From: Wenzhouxiangella sp. XN201
GTDB taxonomy: Bacteria; Pseudomonadota; Gammaproteobacteria; Xanthomonadales; Wenzhouxiangellaceae
DNA: 64,000 nt
Reading direction: 5' to 3'
NCBI RefSeq assembly: GCF_011008905.1
Contig: NZ_JAAIVI010000017.1
Span: 1,589,750 to 1,653,749 of the forward strand
A program made the translations under genes and the position numbers. Position 1 is the stretch's first letter, and each line of letters starts with the position of its first letter. Below the pieces are notes generated by a model. That model ran no database searches, was not told the DNA's origin, and was given only the letters and a program-made list of their open reading frames with translations. This document shows positions 31,641 through 47,123 of this stretch, in pieces.

Positions 31641-32204
31641 TCAAGGTGACTGCTGCGTGCGCACCAGTTGATCGGTGTCGAAACCCTGCGAGCGGGCGCG
31701 TTCGATCAGACGGTCGAAGGTTGCCTGCGGCAGTTCTCGCTCGCGGGCCAGCACCCACAGAAACTCGCGATCCTCGCTGCCGACCAGGGCGTGGTCATAG
31801 TCCTCGCCCAGCGCAATCACCCGGTAGTCGCCCCAGACGAAGGGCAGGAAAGAAAGCCAATGCGGCGCAAAGCGGACTTCCAGGGCGGCGGGCGACCCGT
31901 CGTCATCGGCGCGCCGGGCGACACCCTGTGCTTCGATCCAGCCGCCGTCTGTGCGGCGGCAGCGATTGGTCACGTCGACCCGGCCGTCGGCACGCAACTG
32001 ATAGTGCGCGCTGACCGCCCCGGCACAGTCGGACTGAAAGCGATTGGGCAAGCGTGCGATTTCGTACCAGGTGCCCTGGTAACGTTCGAGGTCGAGTTCG
32101 TCGACCAATTCCAGTGCCTGCTCTGCCCGGCTCATTCCTGACAGCATGCTTGCGGCCAAGACGACAATCAAGCCGACGTGTTTTGCGTCTCCGAAGGCGA
32201 CCAT
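31641..32204 (-). CDS. Exported lipocalin (Blc-type)
   Basis: A small bacterial lipocalin; Blc-type members bind lysophospholipids or fatty acids at the envelope. The signal-like N-terminus (HVGLIVVLAASMLSGMSRA) is followed by the lipocalin hallmark YQGTWYEIARLPNRFQSDC, then DGRVDVTNRCRR and LSFLPFVWGDYRVIALGEDYDHALVG. LWVLARERELPQ matches the third lipocalin block. There is no Cys at the usual lipobox position, so it is probably soluble periplasmic rather than a lipoprotein. A longer GTG start at 32243 is possible; the ATG at 32204 better fits a signal peptide. Confidence 0.85.
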   Translation of the reverse strand: MVAFGDAKHVGLIVVLAASMLSGMSRAEQALELVDELDLERYQGTWYEIARLPNRFQSDCAGAVSAHYQLRADGRVDVTNRCRRTDGGWIEAQGVARRADDDGSPAALEVRFAPHWLSFLPFVWGDYRVIALGEDYDHALVGSEDREFLWVLARERELPQATFDRLIERARSQGFDTDQLVRTQQSP

Positions 32205-32261
32205 GGCATGACATCCATTGCGAGTCTGGCTCGCATTATCCACGGCCCCGTCGACGGCCGA

Positions 32262-33797
32262 TCAAAGATCACTTTCCGGCCGCAGGTAGGGAAAGAGCAG
32301 GACGTCGCGAATCGAGGGCGAATCGGTCAGCAGCATCACCAGGCGGTCGATGCCGATGCCCTCGCCCGCCGCTGGCGGCATGCCGTACTCCAGCGCCCGG
32401 ATGTAGTCGTGGTCAAAGTGCATCGCCTCGGCATCGCCGGCGTCGCGCGCCTCGACCTGGGCCTGGAAACGCTCGGCCTGGTCCTCGGGATCGTTGAGTT
32501 CGGAAAAGCCATTGGCGATTTCGCGCCCGGCAACGATCAGCTCAAAACGGTCGGCGAAGTCGGGGTCGTCGTCGTTGCGGCGCGACAAGGGCGAGACTTC
32601 GATCGGGTACTGGGTAACGAAGGTCGGCTGGACAAGGGTGTGCTCGATGCGATGCTCGAACAATTCCATCAGCAGCCGGCCCCAGCCCCAGGCTTCCTCG
32701 ACGTGAAAGTCGTTGGCCTCGCACACTGACCGCAGTTTGTCGGCGCTTTTGATATCGGCCGCGCTCAACTCGTCGTAATGCGCCACAACCGCCTCGGCCA
32801 CGGTGATGCGATCGAACTCGCCGCTGAAGTCGATCGTCTCGCCCTGATATTCGACCCGGCCGTCGGCCATGCCCGGCAAGGCCGTCACCAGGCCGTTGAG
32901 CAGTTCCTGCGTCAGGGCGATGAGGTCGTTGTAATCGGCATGCGCCCAGTAGAACTCGAGCATGGTGAACTCGGGATTGTGCCGCGTCGATACGCCCTCG
33001 TTGCGGAAATTGCGATTGATCTCGTAGACCTTCTCCAGGCCGCCGACCAGCAGTCGCTTGAGGTGCAGCTCCGGCGCCACGCGCAGGTAGAGATCGAGGT
33101 CGAGGGCATTGTGATGCGTCACGAAGGGCCGGGCCGTGGCACCGCCGGGGATGTGATGCATCATCGGCGTCTCGACTTCGAGAAAACCGTGATCGTCAAA
33201 GAAATGCCGGATGGCACGGATCACCAGGGTCCGGCGCACAAAGGTATCGCGCACTTCCGGATTGACGATCAGGTCGACATAGCGCTGGCGGTAGCGCGTT
33301 TCCTGATCGCTCAAACCGTGCCATTTCTCCGGCAGCGGCCTGAGTGACTTGGTCAGCAGCGCCAGCTCGCTGGCATGAACGCTGAGCTCACCGGTACGCG
33401 TGCGCATCAACCGGCCGGTGACGCCAACGATGTCGCCGATATCCCATTGCTTGAAGGCCTGGTAGACGCCCTCGGGCAGATCGTCGCGTCTGAGGTAGAG
33501 CTGGATGCGCGCACCGGAGCCATCCTGGATATGCACGAAACTGGCCTTGCCCATGATCCGTCGCGACAGGATACGCCCGGCCAGGCTGTAGGATTCATCG
33601 TGCTGTTCGAGTGCCGCCTGATCCCATCGTTCGGCATCACCGAAACGCTCGAGCAGATCAGCCGCCTCGATCGTCACCCGGAAGTCATTCGGATAGGCCT
33701 CACCCTGCTCACGCAAGGCATGCAGCTTTTCGCGCCGCTCGGCGATCAGGCGGTTCTCGTCGACCTCGGGTGTCTGGTTCTGGTTCTCTTCAGTCAT
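32262..33797 (-). CDS. lysS: Lysyl-tRNA synthetase, class II
   Basis: Charges tRNA-Lys. The 511-residue protein has the N-terminal OB-fold anticodon-binding domain ([23 protein letters not shown]) and the class II catalytic core: motif 2 [21 protein letters not shown], and motif 3 [24 protein letters not shown] near the C-terminus. An N-terminal extension rich in Glu/Asn/Gln ([15 protein letters not shown]) precedes it, as in E. coli. It lies downstream of prfB on the same strand, the same order as E. coli and Xanthomonas, but element A4 is inserted between them. Its SD-like GGAA survives just before the ATG. Confidence 0.97.
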   Translation of the reverse strand: MTEENQNQTPEVDENRLIAERREKLHALREQGEAYPNDFRVTIEAADLLERFGDAERWDQAALEQHDESYSLAGRILSRRIMGKASFVHIQDGSGARIQLYLRRDDLPEGVYQAFKQWDIGDIVGVTGRLMRTRTGELSVHASELALLTKSLRPLPEKWHGLSDQETRYRQRYVDLIVNPEVRDTFVRRTLVIRAIRHFFDDHGFLEVETPMMHHIPGGATARPFVTHHNALDLDLYLRVAPELHLKRLLVGGLEKVYEINRNFRNEGVSTRHNPEFTMLEFYWAHADYNDLIALTQELLNGLVTALPGMADGRVEYQGETIDFSGEFDRITVAEAVVAHYDELSAADIKSADKLRSVCEANDFHVEEAWGWGRLLMELFEHRIEHTLVQPTFVTQYPIEVSPLSRRNDDDPDFADRFELIVAGREIANGFSELNDPEDQAERFQAQVEARDAGDAEAMHFDHDYIRALEYGMPPAAGEGIGIDRLVMLLTDSPSIRDVLLFPYLRPESDL

Positions 33798-33814
33798 CTA
33801 ATTTCCGGTTTGTT

Positions 33815-33961
33815 GGAACCGCAGATTTCGCAGATTAGCGCAGATTAAAAAGCAACTTGATCTCACATAAGTACGTGCTTCGGCATCAATCATCCAGCAC
33901 GCGCCACTCCGAAAAACACTTCTTCAATTAATCTGCGTCAATCTGCGAAATCTGCGGTTTC
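33815..33961. repeat. CGCAGAT-arm element A4 (short), between prfB and lysS
   Basis: A 147-base element with arms of three units each. The left arm starts GGAACCGCAGATTTCGCAGA; the right arm is its inverse and ends TCTGCGGTTTC. Spacing is 9 then 10 (GATT subtype). The core of about 80 bases shows no ORF and no resemblance to the core of A1. One end lies only 2 bases beyond the prfB stop, the other 17 bases before the lysS ATG, so it fills nearly the whole intercistronic space of the prfB-lysS pair. Confidence 0.87.
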
Positions 33962-33963
33962 AC

Positions 33964-35062
<1,099 letters not shown>

Positions 35063-35122
35063 GTGGCCTTTTCCTTGGAGGTTGGAAACGCATTGAGTAA
35101 AGCGGGCTATTGTAACGCCGCA

Positions 35123-36834
<1,712 letters not shown>

Positions 36835-36838
<4 letters not shown>

Positions 36839-37761
36839 CGCCACACCTGCCAGGCATCAACCGGTCGAAATCGACGCACCGAACGGCGGTCGGCCAGTTC
36901 GAGACAACGGATGCGACCGGTGCGCAATTGTCGCCAGACCGGGCGCAGGAACTGCAGCAGCCGCTGCAGATTGGTATCGGCCGACTCGGTCAGGTCGCCC
37001 GACCACTGGTGCACTGTGCCCGGCTGCGGCGTTGCAAGCGATTCCTCCGGCAAGTGCTCGAGGGCGAGCCAGTCGGCCAGGCCCTGCGCGGCCGGATCGC
37101 CGGAGCTCAGGCGATTGACTCGCGACCGGACCTCGTCGAACGGCGGCAGATGACCCGCACCCCAGAACCACAGGCTCCCGGGAATCTGATCAGGATGGTC
37201 GGCGTGCTGCCGGCATTGCTGCAGCAGCACCTGGGATTCGGTCAGCAATCGCAGCCAGCGCTGCGCCTCGCCGCCTTGGGGATAGACATGCTCCAGGCTC
37301 TCACCGGCAAGCTGCCAGGGCGGCCGAAATCGACAGTCCGGCACGGCTTCGAGCCGCAGATAGCCCCGGCCGGAAGCACTCAGCTCCCATTGCAGGCCTT
37401 CGTCTCGGAACAGCTCGATCAGGGGATCGGTCCAGTCGCCGGGCGGAAATTCATGATCGGTCTGAAGCCAGACCGCCGCCAGGTCCGGCACCAGTCCGAC
37501 CGGGTCGGCCCGAAGCCAGATACCGGTGTGATCGTCGGGAAAGTCGATCCGGCGCGTCAGCGCGGCGGCCGCAACCGGACGATCGACCAGCAATTCGGCC
37601 AGCGGAAGGGAGGCTTCGTCGAGATGCCGCGCAGGTGATTTCGAGACCAAGGCCCGGATCAGGGGTGGCACGGAGCCAGCTTCCCGAAGCAGCGCGGCCA
37701 GCTCCGGAACGTATACGATCAGCAGCCGCTCAGGAGTCGTAGCGCACCTCGACGATTTCAT
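36835..37761 (-). CDS. RpfE-like / phosphoglycerate-mutase-type regulatory protein family
   Basis: About 308 residues, of a family annotated in Xanthomonas and Xylella as RpfE, whose biochemical role is unresolved. The core [21 protein letters not shown] and [18 protein letters not shown], plus [12 protein letters not shown], match the recurring 'RADP ... L ... L.E.WGAG' pattern of that family as I remember it. Its location between greA and recJ also fits. The N-terminus is uncertain: the ATG at 37761 lies inside the end of greA (32-base overlap), and an internal CTG is conceivable. No rpfF/rpfC/rpfG quorum-sensing genes are in the window. Confidence 0.62.
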
Positions 37762-38212
37762 AACTTCGCATGCCGTTGGGCGCCCGGAATTCAACCACAT
37801 CCCCTTCCTCGTTTCCGATCAGGGCACGCGCCAGCGGCGCCGAAATGGCAAGCCGACCCTGGGTGGAATCGGCTTCCAGGTCACCGACGATCTGCCAGGT
37901 CACTTCCTCGGCCTCGTCTCGCTCTTCCATCAGCACGACGGTCGCCCCGAAGACCACCTTGCTTCCGGCATTGAGCGAAGCCACGTCGATGATGCGCGAG
38001 TTGCCCAGGGTCGCTTCCAGGTCGCGAATACGAGCCTCGATGAAACCCTGTTGCTCACGCGCGGCATGGTACTCGGCGTTTTCCTTGAGATCGCCGTGGG
38101 CGCGCGCCTCGGCAATCGCCTCGATCACCGCTGGCCGGTCCTTTTTCTTGAGGCGGTCGAGCTCGGCACGCAGGCGCTCCGCGCCTGCTTTTGTCAATGG
38201 CGTCTGGCTCAT
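37730..38212 (-). CDS. greA: Transcription elongation factor GreA
   Basis: The 160-residue paralogue of GreB that stimulates cleavage of short backtracked RNA. The N-terminal coiled coil carries [20 protein letters not shown], the GreA acidic-tip signature, and the C-terminal FKBP-like domain has [20 protein letters not shown] and EIVEVRY. It follows carB's upstream side: carB starts its own unit, and the greA start lies 9 bases after the carB stop on the same strand. The window thus holds both Gre factors. Confidence 0.96.
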   Translation of the reverse strand: MSQTPLTKAGAERLRAELDRLKKKDRPAVIEAIAEARAHGDLKENAEYHAAREQQGFIEARIRDLEATLGNSRIIDVASLNAGSKVVFGATVVLMEERDEAEEVTWQIVGDLEADSTQGRLAISAPLARALIGNEEGDVVEFRAPNGMRSYEIVEVRYDS

Positions 38213-38221
38213 CTTCTCTCC

Positions 38222-41443
<3,222 letters not shown>

Positions 41444-41451
41444 GGATATCT

Positions 41452-41883
41452 AACCGCAGATGAACGCGGATGAACGCGGATTGAAGATCACAATTGATGA
41501 ACCATTCGCTTTATCTGCACTTTGGGGCGCCCAAAGTTCACGAGCAACCCCAACTGAAAACTCCCGCAACGCAAATAGTTGAGCAATTGCGCCTGATGTT
41601 CTGGAAGGATGCCACTGACCGCTTTCAGCTCCACGATTACGCAATCTTCCACGATGAAGTCGGTCACGAAAGAACCGACCACGTGGCCGTCGTAATGGAC
41701 AGAAACGCTCGCCTGACGGCGATAATCCAGTCTTTGCCGGCCCAGCTCGATCGCCAAAGCACGCTCGTAGACCGATTCCAGGAAACCGCTTCCCAAGGCA
41801 TTGCTCACCGTATAAACGCACCCGATGATCCGCTCTGAAATTGTGTTCAGATCTGCGTTCATCTGCGTTCATCTGCGGTTTCC
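41452..41883 (-). mobile_element. Gene-bearing CGCAGAT-arm element A5, inserted between carA and carB
   Basis: A 432-base element. One arm (41452-41486) reads AACCGCAGATGAACGCGGAT on the plus strand; the opposite arm (about 41847-41883), on the minus strand, reads GGAAACCGCAGATGAACGCA and continues with further units. Units are 10 nt apart, GATGAA subtype like A3. Between the arms is a single complete gene for a GxxExxY protein, which fills the interior almost completely. The carA C-terminus runs into the outer arm and stops there. I infer that this is the autonomous member and that A1-A4 are derivatives or relatives moved by such proteins. No target duplication is visible. Confidence 0.75.
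41488..41862 (-). CDS. GxxExxY family protein, PD-(D/E)XK nuclease-like
   Basis: A 124-residue protein with the family motif GSGFLESVY (24-32; G26, E29, Y32) and a PD-(D/E)XK-like core: Asp68 in VTDFIVED, then Glu78-x-Lys80 in VIVELKAV, followed by [10 protein letters not shown]. The family is widespread, often near short repeats, and has no established function known to me. Its ATG lies within a repeat unit of the arm and overlaps the carA stop as ATGA, so translation is probably coupled to carA. Its stop abuts the other arm. A longer 148-residue frame across 41450-41896 is a shadow. The catalytic residues appear intact, so it may be active. Confidence 0.88.
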   Translation of the reverse strand: MNADLNTISERIIGCVYTVSNALGSGFLESVYERALAIELGRQRLDYRRQASVSVHYDGHVVGSFVTDFIVEDCVIVELKAVSGILPEHQAQLLNYLRCGSFQLGLLVNFGRPKVQIKRMVHQL

Positions 41884-42989
41884 ATTGATTCCACAAAGCT
41901 GAGGAAAAGCAGCCGCAAATCGTGCGGCCCCGGACTGGCTTCCGGATGACCCTGGAAGCTCATGGCCGGCTTGCCTTCGATGCGGATGCCCTGCAGGCTG
42001 CCGTCGAACAGGGAGCGGTGCGTGGGCACGACATGCTCGGGCAGGCTGTTCTCGTCGACCGCAAAACCGTGATTCTGGCTGGTGATCATTACCTGGCCGC
42101 TGGCGAGATCCTTGACCGGGTGATTGGCGCCGTGGTGACCGAACTTCATCTTGGTAGTCTTCGCTCCGGCCGCCAGGGCCAGGAGCTGATGACCCAGGCA
42201 GATGCCAAAGACCGGCAGGTTCTTCTCGAGCAGGCCGCGAATGGTTTCGATGGCGTAGCCGCAGGGCTCGGGATCGCCCGGTCCGTTGGAGAGCATGACG
42301 CCGTCCGGCTCGAGGGCCAGCACTTCGTCCACGCCGGTGCGGGCCGGCACGACGGTGACGCGACAGCCGGCGTCGACCATCAGGCGCAGGATGTTGCGCT
42401 TGACGCCGAAGTCCAGGCACACCACGTGGAAGCGACCCTCGCCCTGCCGAAAAACACCCGCGTCGAGATCCCAACTGCCCTCGCGCCAGTCGTAGGCCTG
42501 CGCCACGGTCACCTGCGAGGCCAGATCGCGGCCGGTCATTGCTTCGCAGTCGCGTGCCCGCGCCACGGCCTCGTCGGCATCGACGGTATCGCCCACCATC
42601 AAACAGCCGTTGAGGGCGCCGACATCGCGCAGGCGAATGGTCAGGGAGCGGGTGTCGATGCCGGCGATTCCGGAACTGTCCTGGTCGGCCATCCAGTCCG
42701 ACAGCGCCTGGGACGACCGCCAGTTGCTGTGGCGACGGGGATAGTGACGAACGATCAGGCCGGCGGCATGAATGCGCGACGATTCCAGATCCTGGGGATT
42801 GACGCCGGTGTTGCCGACATGCGATGCCGTCAGGGTGACCAGCTGACCGGCATAGCTGGGGTCGGTCAGGATTTCCTGATATCCGGTCATGGCCGTGTTG
42901 AAGACGACTTCACCGACGCGCGTGCCCGGCGCGCCGATGCCCCGCCCGGAAAACGTCGTACCGTCTTCCAGCGCCAGAATTGCCTTCAT
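41859..42989 (-). CDS. carA: Carbamoyl-phosphate synthase small subunit
   Basis: The glutamine amidotransferase subunit supplies ammonia to CarB. From the ATG at 42989 it has 376 residues: N-terminal domain ([34 protein letters not shown]) and class I GATase domain with Cys264 in [13 protein letters not shown] and the His-x-Glu in [11 protein letters not shown]. The natural end seems to be ...LFLSFVESM; the last residues ETADERR and the stop are encoded by the arm of element A5. An ORF can be extended to 43022, but the extra residues ([11 protein letters not shown]) come from the leader hairpin. Confidence 0.96.
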   Translation of the reverse strand: MKAILALEDGTTFSGRGIGAPGTRVGEVVFNTAMTGYQEILTDPSYAGQLVTLTASHVGNTGVNPQDLESSRIHAAGLIVRHYPRRHSNWRSSQALSDWMADQDSSGIAGIDTRSLTIRLRDVGALNGCLMVGDTVDADEAVARARDCEAMTGRDLASQVTVAQAYDWREGSWDLDAGVFRQGEGRFHVVCLDFGVKRNILRLMVDAGCRVTVVPARTGVDEVLALEPDGVMLSNGPGDPEPCGYAIETIRGLLEKNLPVFGICLGHQLLALAAGAKTTKMKFGHHGANHPVKDLASGQVMITSQNHGFAVDENSLPEHVVPTHRSLFDGSLQGIRIEGKPAMSFQGHPEASPGPHDLRLLFLSFVESMETADERR

Positions 42990-43008
42990 TAGGTCCTCCG
43001 GGTACACA

Positions 43009-43031
43009 AAGCGGGCCTGCATGGCCCGCTT
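43009..43031 (-). promoter_or_regulatory. Terminator-like hairpin in the carA leader
   Basis: A perfect 9-bp stem, AAGCGGGCC / GGCCCGCTT with a 5-base loop, ends 20 bases before the carA ATG and is followed on the minus strand by only TTTG. A second hairpin (43039-43057) lies just upstream, and a -10-like TAGAAT at 43075-43070 would start a transcript through both. This could be a carA attenuator or the terminator of the DUF1249 gene. Confidence 0.45.
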
Positions 43032-43038
43032 GTCGAGT

Positions 43039-43057
43039 ACCGAACCAGCGGTCCGGT
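43039..43057 (-). promoter_or_regulatory. Upstream hairpin in the carA leader
   Basis: On the minus strand, ACCGGACC-GCT-GGTTCGGT forms an 8-bp stem with one G-U pair. It precedes the stronger hairpin at 43009-43031, giving a two-hairpin leader of about 75 bases before carA. Confidence 0.35.
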
Positions 43058-43123
43058 TTCCGGATGGCTATTCTAAACCAAGCGCGGCAGTCGAACCAGA
43101 AAAATCTGCCCGGAAGAGGGTTT

Positions 43124-43618
43124 TCAGGCCTCGGGAGTGACTGCCGCCGCGGGCGCCGTGGAATCGCCGCTCGGTCGCATGGTATCGGCACCGTGGCCCT
43201 GGGCAATCAGGTAGTCGACCCACTTCAGCAACGCCCGGTTGAGCCGCCAGCTACGCGCAACCAGGCCGTTGATCGCCAGCTCGGGCCCGGCGAAGCGCTG
43301 TATACCCTGCTGCGGGCTGAATGCCGTCGCCTCGGCCATGGCAGCATCGTGGTAGATGCGCACGTGCGCATTGGGGTTGTGGGAACGCTCCGCGCCGATG
43401 ATGTAGGACAGGCGCGCGAAAGTCGTATACGGGTGACGCTCGATGACCTCGAGATACAGCTCCGGGCCGTCGCCCACCCGCGAGACCAGGTGGTCGCATT
43501 CGGCCAGGGCATCCGGCAGCAACACATTGAGCGCGCGATAAAGCGCGCTGTGCAGCTCCGGCAGCCGCCGTGCCAGAATTCGGCTCGAGGGCTGGATTTG
43601 ACGGGTCGTCGTAAGCAT
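43124..43618 (-). CDS. DUF1249 family protein
   Basis: A 164-residue protein of the DUF1249 (YqiB-like) family, function unknown. The recognisable core is LYLEVIERHPYTTFARLSYIIG followed by NAHVRIYHDAAMAEATAF, a family pattern, and a C-terminal LNRALLKWVDYLIAQGH helix. The tail is Ala/Thr-rich (STAPAAAVTPEA). The start is taken at the ATG at 43618, which removes a basic upstream stretch without similarity. It precedes carA with a 134-base gap; in other gammaproteobacteria DUF1249 genes lie elsewhere, so the adjacency may be accidental. Confidence 0.8.
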   Translation of the reverse strand: MLTTTRQIQPSSRILARRLPELHSALYRALNVLLPDALAECDHLVSRVGDGPELYLEVIERHPYTTFARLSYIIGAERSHNPNAHVRIYHDAAMAEATAFSPQQGIQRFAGPELAINGLVARSWRLNRALLKWVDYLIAQGHGADTMRPSGDSTAPAAAVTPEA

Positions 43619-43691
43619 GGCGGGCGAGCATATCAGGCGCCGGCCAAAACCGCCAGCCCTGCGCACGCCAATCACTCATATGCCCTTGATT

Positions 43692-44510
43692 TCAGCGCAT
43701 TTCACGCTGCAGGCCCAACTCGAGCAGGATGCGGCTGGCAAGCTCCTCGATCGAGGAAGCGGTGGACGAGAGCGTCGGCACACCTTCGACGCGCAGCATG
43801 GCTTCGGCTGCCTCCACCTCGTAGCGGCACTGCTTGAGCGAGGCATAGCGGCTGCCCGGCCGGCGGTTTTCGCGGATCTGCGCCAAACGCTCGGGGTCGA
43901 TGCTCAGGCCGAACAGCTTGTGCTTGTGCTCGCGCAGGAAGGCCGGCAGGCGCGACTGCTCGAGATCTTCCTCGGTCAGCGGGTAGTTGGCCGCCTTGAT
44001 GCCGAAATGCAGCGCCATGTAGAGACAGGTCGGCGTCTTGCCGGAACGCGACACTCCAACCAGGATGACCTCGGCGGCGTCGAGGCGTTTCGAAATACCG
44101 TCGTCATGGGTCAGGGCGTAATTGGTCGCCTCCATGCGGTCCTCGTAACCCTGCGTGTCGCCCATGCCATGAGCCTGGCCAATCCGCGGCGAGCGTTCCA
44201 CTCCAAGGGAATCTTCGAGTTGCGGCACGAAGGTGCCAAACAGATCGAAAAGGTGGCAGTTCGCCTGTACCAGGATCTCACTGACGTCCGGATCGACGAT
44301 GGTGCTGAACACCACCGGCTGCTTTCCCTCGTCGGCCTCGGCCGCCCGATCGATCAGCGAAACCGCGTCACGCGCCTTGCTCGGCGTATCGACAAAGGGC
44401 AGGCGAACCTGCCGGAACTCCACGCCGGAGAACTGCGTCATCAGAGTATGACCGAAGGTCTCGGCAGTGATCGCGGTGCCGTCGGAAACAAAAAATGCCG
44501 TTCTTCCCAT
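43692..44510 (-). CDS. ppsR: PEP synthase regulatory protein (bifunctional kinase/phosphorylase)
   Basis: PpsR (DUF299) inactivates PEP synthase by ADP-dependent phosphorylation and reactivates it by phosphate-dependent dephosphorylation. The 272 residues include the P-loop GVSRSGKT at 152-159 and HLFDLFGTFVPQLEDSLG, VERSPRIGQAHGMGD, the target-binding region. It is divergently paired with its substrate gene ppsA across a 57-base gap, the typical arrangement. Confidence 0.95.
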   Translation of the reverse strand: MGRTAFFVSDGTAITAETFGHTLMTQFSGVEFRQVRLPFVDTPSKARDAVSLIDRAAEADEGKQPVVFSTIVDPDVSEILVQANCHLFDLFGTFVPQLEDSLGVERSPRIGQAHGMGDTQGYEDRMEATNYALTHDDGISKRLDAAEVILVGVSRSGKTPTCLYMALHFGIKAANYPLTEEDLEQSRLPAFLREHKHKLFGLSIDPERLAQIRENRRPGSRYASLKQCRYEVEAAEAMLRVEGVPTLSSTASSIEELASRILLELGLQREMR

Positions 44511-44523
44511 GAGTATTAGCCGG

Positions 44524-44529
44524 TTACAA
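44524..44529 (+). promoter_or_regulatory. Candidate -10 box (TACAAT) for ppsA
   Basis: TACAAT lies in the 57-base gap between the divergent ppsR and ppsA starts, 38 bases before the GTG chosen for ppsA. No convincing -35 was found. Confidence 0.3.
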
Positions 44530-44567
44530 TGAGCAGCTGTTCCATTATTGCTGCGTTTGGAGTTTCA

Positions 44568-46931
44568 GTGTCCGAGTATATCCTTTGGCTCGACGAACTT
44601 GGTATGGGCGACCTGGAAAAGGTCGGTGGCAAGAACGCCTCGCTGGGGGAAATGATCGCCCATCTGAAGGATCTCGGGGTCAACGTACCCGGCGGGTTCG
44701 CGACCACGGCTGATGCATTTCGCGAGTTTCTCGAGCAGTCGGGGCTGGCCGGACGAATCGACAAGGCGCTGGAAGCACTCGACGCCGACGACACCCGGGC
44801 CCTGGCGAAAACCGGCAGTGAGATCCGGCAGTGGATCATGGACACACCCCTGCCGGACAAGCTCGAGCAGGCTATCCGCGAAGCCTATGCCAGGATGCAG
44901 GAACATTACGGAGCCGACCTGGCCGTAGCGGTACGTTCATCGGCCACCGCCGAAGACCTGCCCGACGCCTCCTTTGCCGGCCAGCAGGAAACCTTTCTCA
45001 ATGTCTGCGGCATCGACACGGTGCTGGAAAAGATCCGTGCCGTTTTCGCCAGTCTCTACAACGACCGGGCCATTGCCTACCGCGTCCACCAGGGCTTTGC
45101 TCATGCCGATGTGGCGCTGTCGGCCGGCATCCAGCTGATGGTGCGGGCCGGCGCCGGAGCAGCCGGCGTGCTGTTCACCCTCGATACGGAGTCCGGCTAC
45201 CGCAACGTGGTGTTCATCACCTCCAGCTACGGCCTGGGCGAATCGGTCGTCCAGGGCGCGGTCAACCCGGACGAGTTCTACCTGTTCAAACCCAACCTGC
45301 GAGATGGCAAACCAGCCGTGCTCCGCCGCACGCTTGGCACCAAGGCGTCGCGCATGGTTTACGGCAGCGGCGATGGCGGCGGTGTTCATACCGAGGACAC
45401 GCCCGAGGCCGAACGTCAGAAATTCTCGATTTCCGATGCCGAGGCCACCGACCTGGCGAACATGGCGCTGACCATCGAGGACCACTACGGCCGGCCGATG
45501 GACATCGAATGGGGCAAGGACGGCGAAACCGGTGAACTCTTCATCCTCCAGGCGCGTCCGGAAACGGTCAAGAGTCGATCCGGCCAGTCGATGGAACGCT
45601 TCCGCCTCGAATCCACCGGCTCGGTGCTCGCCGAGGGACGCGCCATCGGTCAGCGCATCGGCCAGGGCAAGGCACGCGTGATCGAGTCGCTCGATGAAAT
45701 CCACGAGGTCGAAGAAGGTGATGTGCTGATCACCGACATGACCGATCCCGACTGGGAGCCGGTAATGAAGCGCGCAGCGGCCATTGTCACCAACCGTGGC
45801 GGGCGGACCTGCCACGCCGCCATCATCGCGCGCGAGCTCGGCATTCCGGCCGTGGTCGGCTGCGGTGATGCCACTGATCGCGTTCCGCACGCGGCGGAAG
45901 TTACCGTTGCCTGCAGTGAGGGCGATACCGGCCGCATTTATGACGGCCTGCTCGAGTTCAGCGTCAGCGAGGATTCGCTCGACGACATGCCCGAAGCCCC
46001 CTTGAAGATCATGATGAACGTCGCCAACCCGGACCGGGCCTTCGACTTCGCCCTGATCCCGAATCACGGCATCGGCCTGGCGCGCCTGGAGTTCATCATC
46101 AACCGCATGATCGGCATCCACCCGCTCGCCCTGCTCGACTACGCGGGCCAGAGCGACGAGGTCAAGGCCGAGATCGATCGGCGCACCGCCGGCTACGACG
46201 ACCCGGTGAGCTTCTACATCGACAAACTGGCCGAGGGCATCGCCACCATCGCCGCACCTTTCGGCCCCCACCCGGTGATCGTGCGCCTGTCGGATTTCAA
46301 GAGCAATGAATACGCCAACCTGATCGGCGGCGAGCGCTACGAACCGGACGAAGAAAATCCGATGATCGGCTGGCGCGGCGCCTCACGCTACGTCGACGAG
46401 ACCTTCCAGCCGGCGTTCGAGCTCGAGTGCCGGGCGATGAAGAAAGTGCGCGAGGAAATGGGTCTGGATCATGTCTGGGCCATGGTGCCGTTCGTGCGCA
46501 CGGTCGGCGAAGCCCGCGACGTCGTTGCCGTCATGGACAAGTTCGGGCTCAAGCGCGGCGAGAACGGCTTGAAGATCATCATGATGTGCGAGCTGCCGTC
46601 CAATGCGCTCAGCGCCGAGGCCTTCCTGGAACACTTCGACGGCTTCTCGATCGGCTCCAACGACATGACCCAGCTGACCCTGGGCCTGGACCGCGACTCC
46701 GGCCTGGTCGCCCACCGTTTCGACGAACGCGACCCGGCGGTCAAGGCGATGCTCGCCATGGCCATCGAGGCCTGTCGCAAGCAGGGCAAGTACATCGGCA
46801 TCTGCGGACAGGGCCCGTCCGACTATCCCGACCTGGCCGAATGGCTGATGGACCAGGGGATCGAGAGCATGTCACTCAATCCGGATACGGTCGTGGATAC
46901 CTGGCGCAAGTTGGCTAATCACCAAGGTTAA
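44568..46931 (+). CDS. ppsA: Phosphoenolpyruvate synthase
   Basis: PpsA makes PEP from pyruvate and ATP, for gluconeogenesis. From the GTG at 44568 it has 787 residues (E. coli 792); GGAG lies 5 bases upstream, whereas the ATG at 44529 has no SD. Domains: ATP-binding ([30 protein letters not shown]), swivelling phosphohistidine domain with His416 in [15 protein letters not shown], and the PEP-utilising barrel with [15 protein letters not shown] and Cys746 in [10 protein letters not shown]. After [14 protein letters not shown] the last residues ANHQG merge into element B, which may have supplied the C-terminus. Confidence 0.96.
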   Translation: MSEYILWLDELGMGDLEKVGGKNASLGEMIAHLKDLGVNVPGGFATTADAFREFLEQSGLAGRIDKALEALDADDTRALAKTGSEIRQWIMDTPLPDKLEQAIREAYARMQEHYGADLAVAVRSSATAEDLPDASFAGQQETFLNVCGIDTVLEKIRAVFASLYNDRAIAYRVHQGFAHADVALSAGIQLMVRAGAGAAGVLFTLDTESGYRNVVFITSSYGLGESVVQGAVNPDEFYLFKPNLRDGKPAVLRRTLGTKASRMVYGSGDGGGVHTEDTPEAERQKFSISDAEATDLANMALTIEDHYGRPMDIEWGKDGETGELFILQARPETVKSRSGQSMERFRLESTGSVLAEGRAIGQRIGQGKARVIESLDEIHEVEEGDVLITDMTDPDWEPVMKRAAAIVTNRGGRTCHAAIIARELGIPAVVGCGDATDRVPHAAEVTVACSEGDTGRIYDGLLEFSVSEDSLDDMPEAPLKIMMNVANPDRAFDFALIPNHGIGLARLEFIINRMIGIHPLALLDYAGQSDEVKAEIDRRTAGYDDPVSFYIDKLAEGIATIAAPFGPHPVIVRLSDFKSNEYANLIGGERYEPDEENPMIGWRGASRYVDETFQPAFELECRAMKKVREEMGLDHVWAMVPFVRTVGEARDVVAVMDKFGLKRGENGLKIIMMCELPSNALSAEAFLEHFDGFSIGSNDMTQLTLGLDRDSGLVAHRFDERDPAVKAMLAMAIEACRKQGKYIGICGQGPSDYPDLAEWLMDQGIESMSLNPDTVVDTWRKLANHQG

Positions 46932-47122
46932 TTGGTTAGCTGGTTGGCTGGTTAGCTGGTTCGGCAGCCGAAAGATTTGGAGGGCGGTTTCACCGCGAGA
47001 TCTTGGAGACAAGCCGACGGGCCGCCGAATAATGAAGTGGCGACACTGCAATCGCGGCGAAGCCGCCCGGCAACCCAGCCTGCACCGAACCAGCCAACCA
47101 GCAAACAAGCTAACCAGCCAAC
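46932..47122. repeat. TGGTTAGC-arm element B, between convergent ppsA and orn
   Basis: Inverted arms made of 8-nt units. The left arm (46932-46964) is TTGGTTAGC-TGGTTGGC-TGGTTAGC-TGGTTCGG. The right arm (47085-47122), read inverted, is TTGGC-TGGTTAGC-TTGTTTGC-TGGTTGGC-TGGTTCGG. The core is about 120 bases with no convincing ORF. The arms abut the ppsA stop (TAA at 46929-46931) and the orn stop (at 47124-47126) almost exactly. Architecture is that of the CGCAGAT elements, with different sequence and an 8-nt rather than 10-nt period. Confidence 0.83.
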
Positions 47123-47123
47123 A

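Noticed and set aside
41450-41896. 148-codon ORF spanning element A5
   Set aside because: Out-of-frame reading of carA tail, arms and the GxxExxY gene; the 124-residue frame holds the family motifs.
46932-47122. Short tandem repeats as a CRISPR array
   Set aside because: Units are 8 nt without spacers, occur as two inverted blocks, and no cas genes are present.
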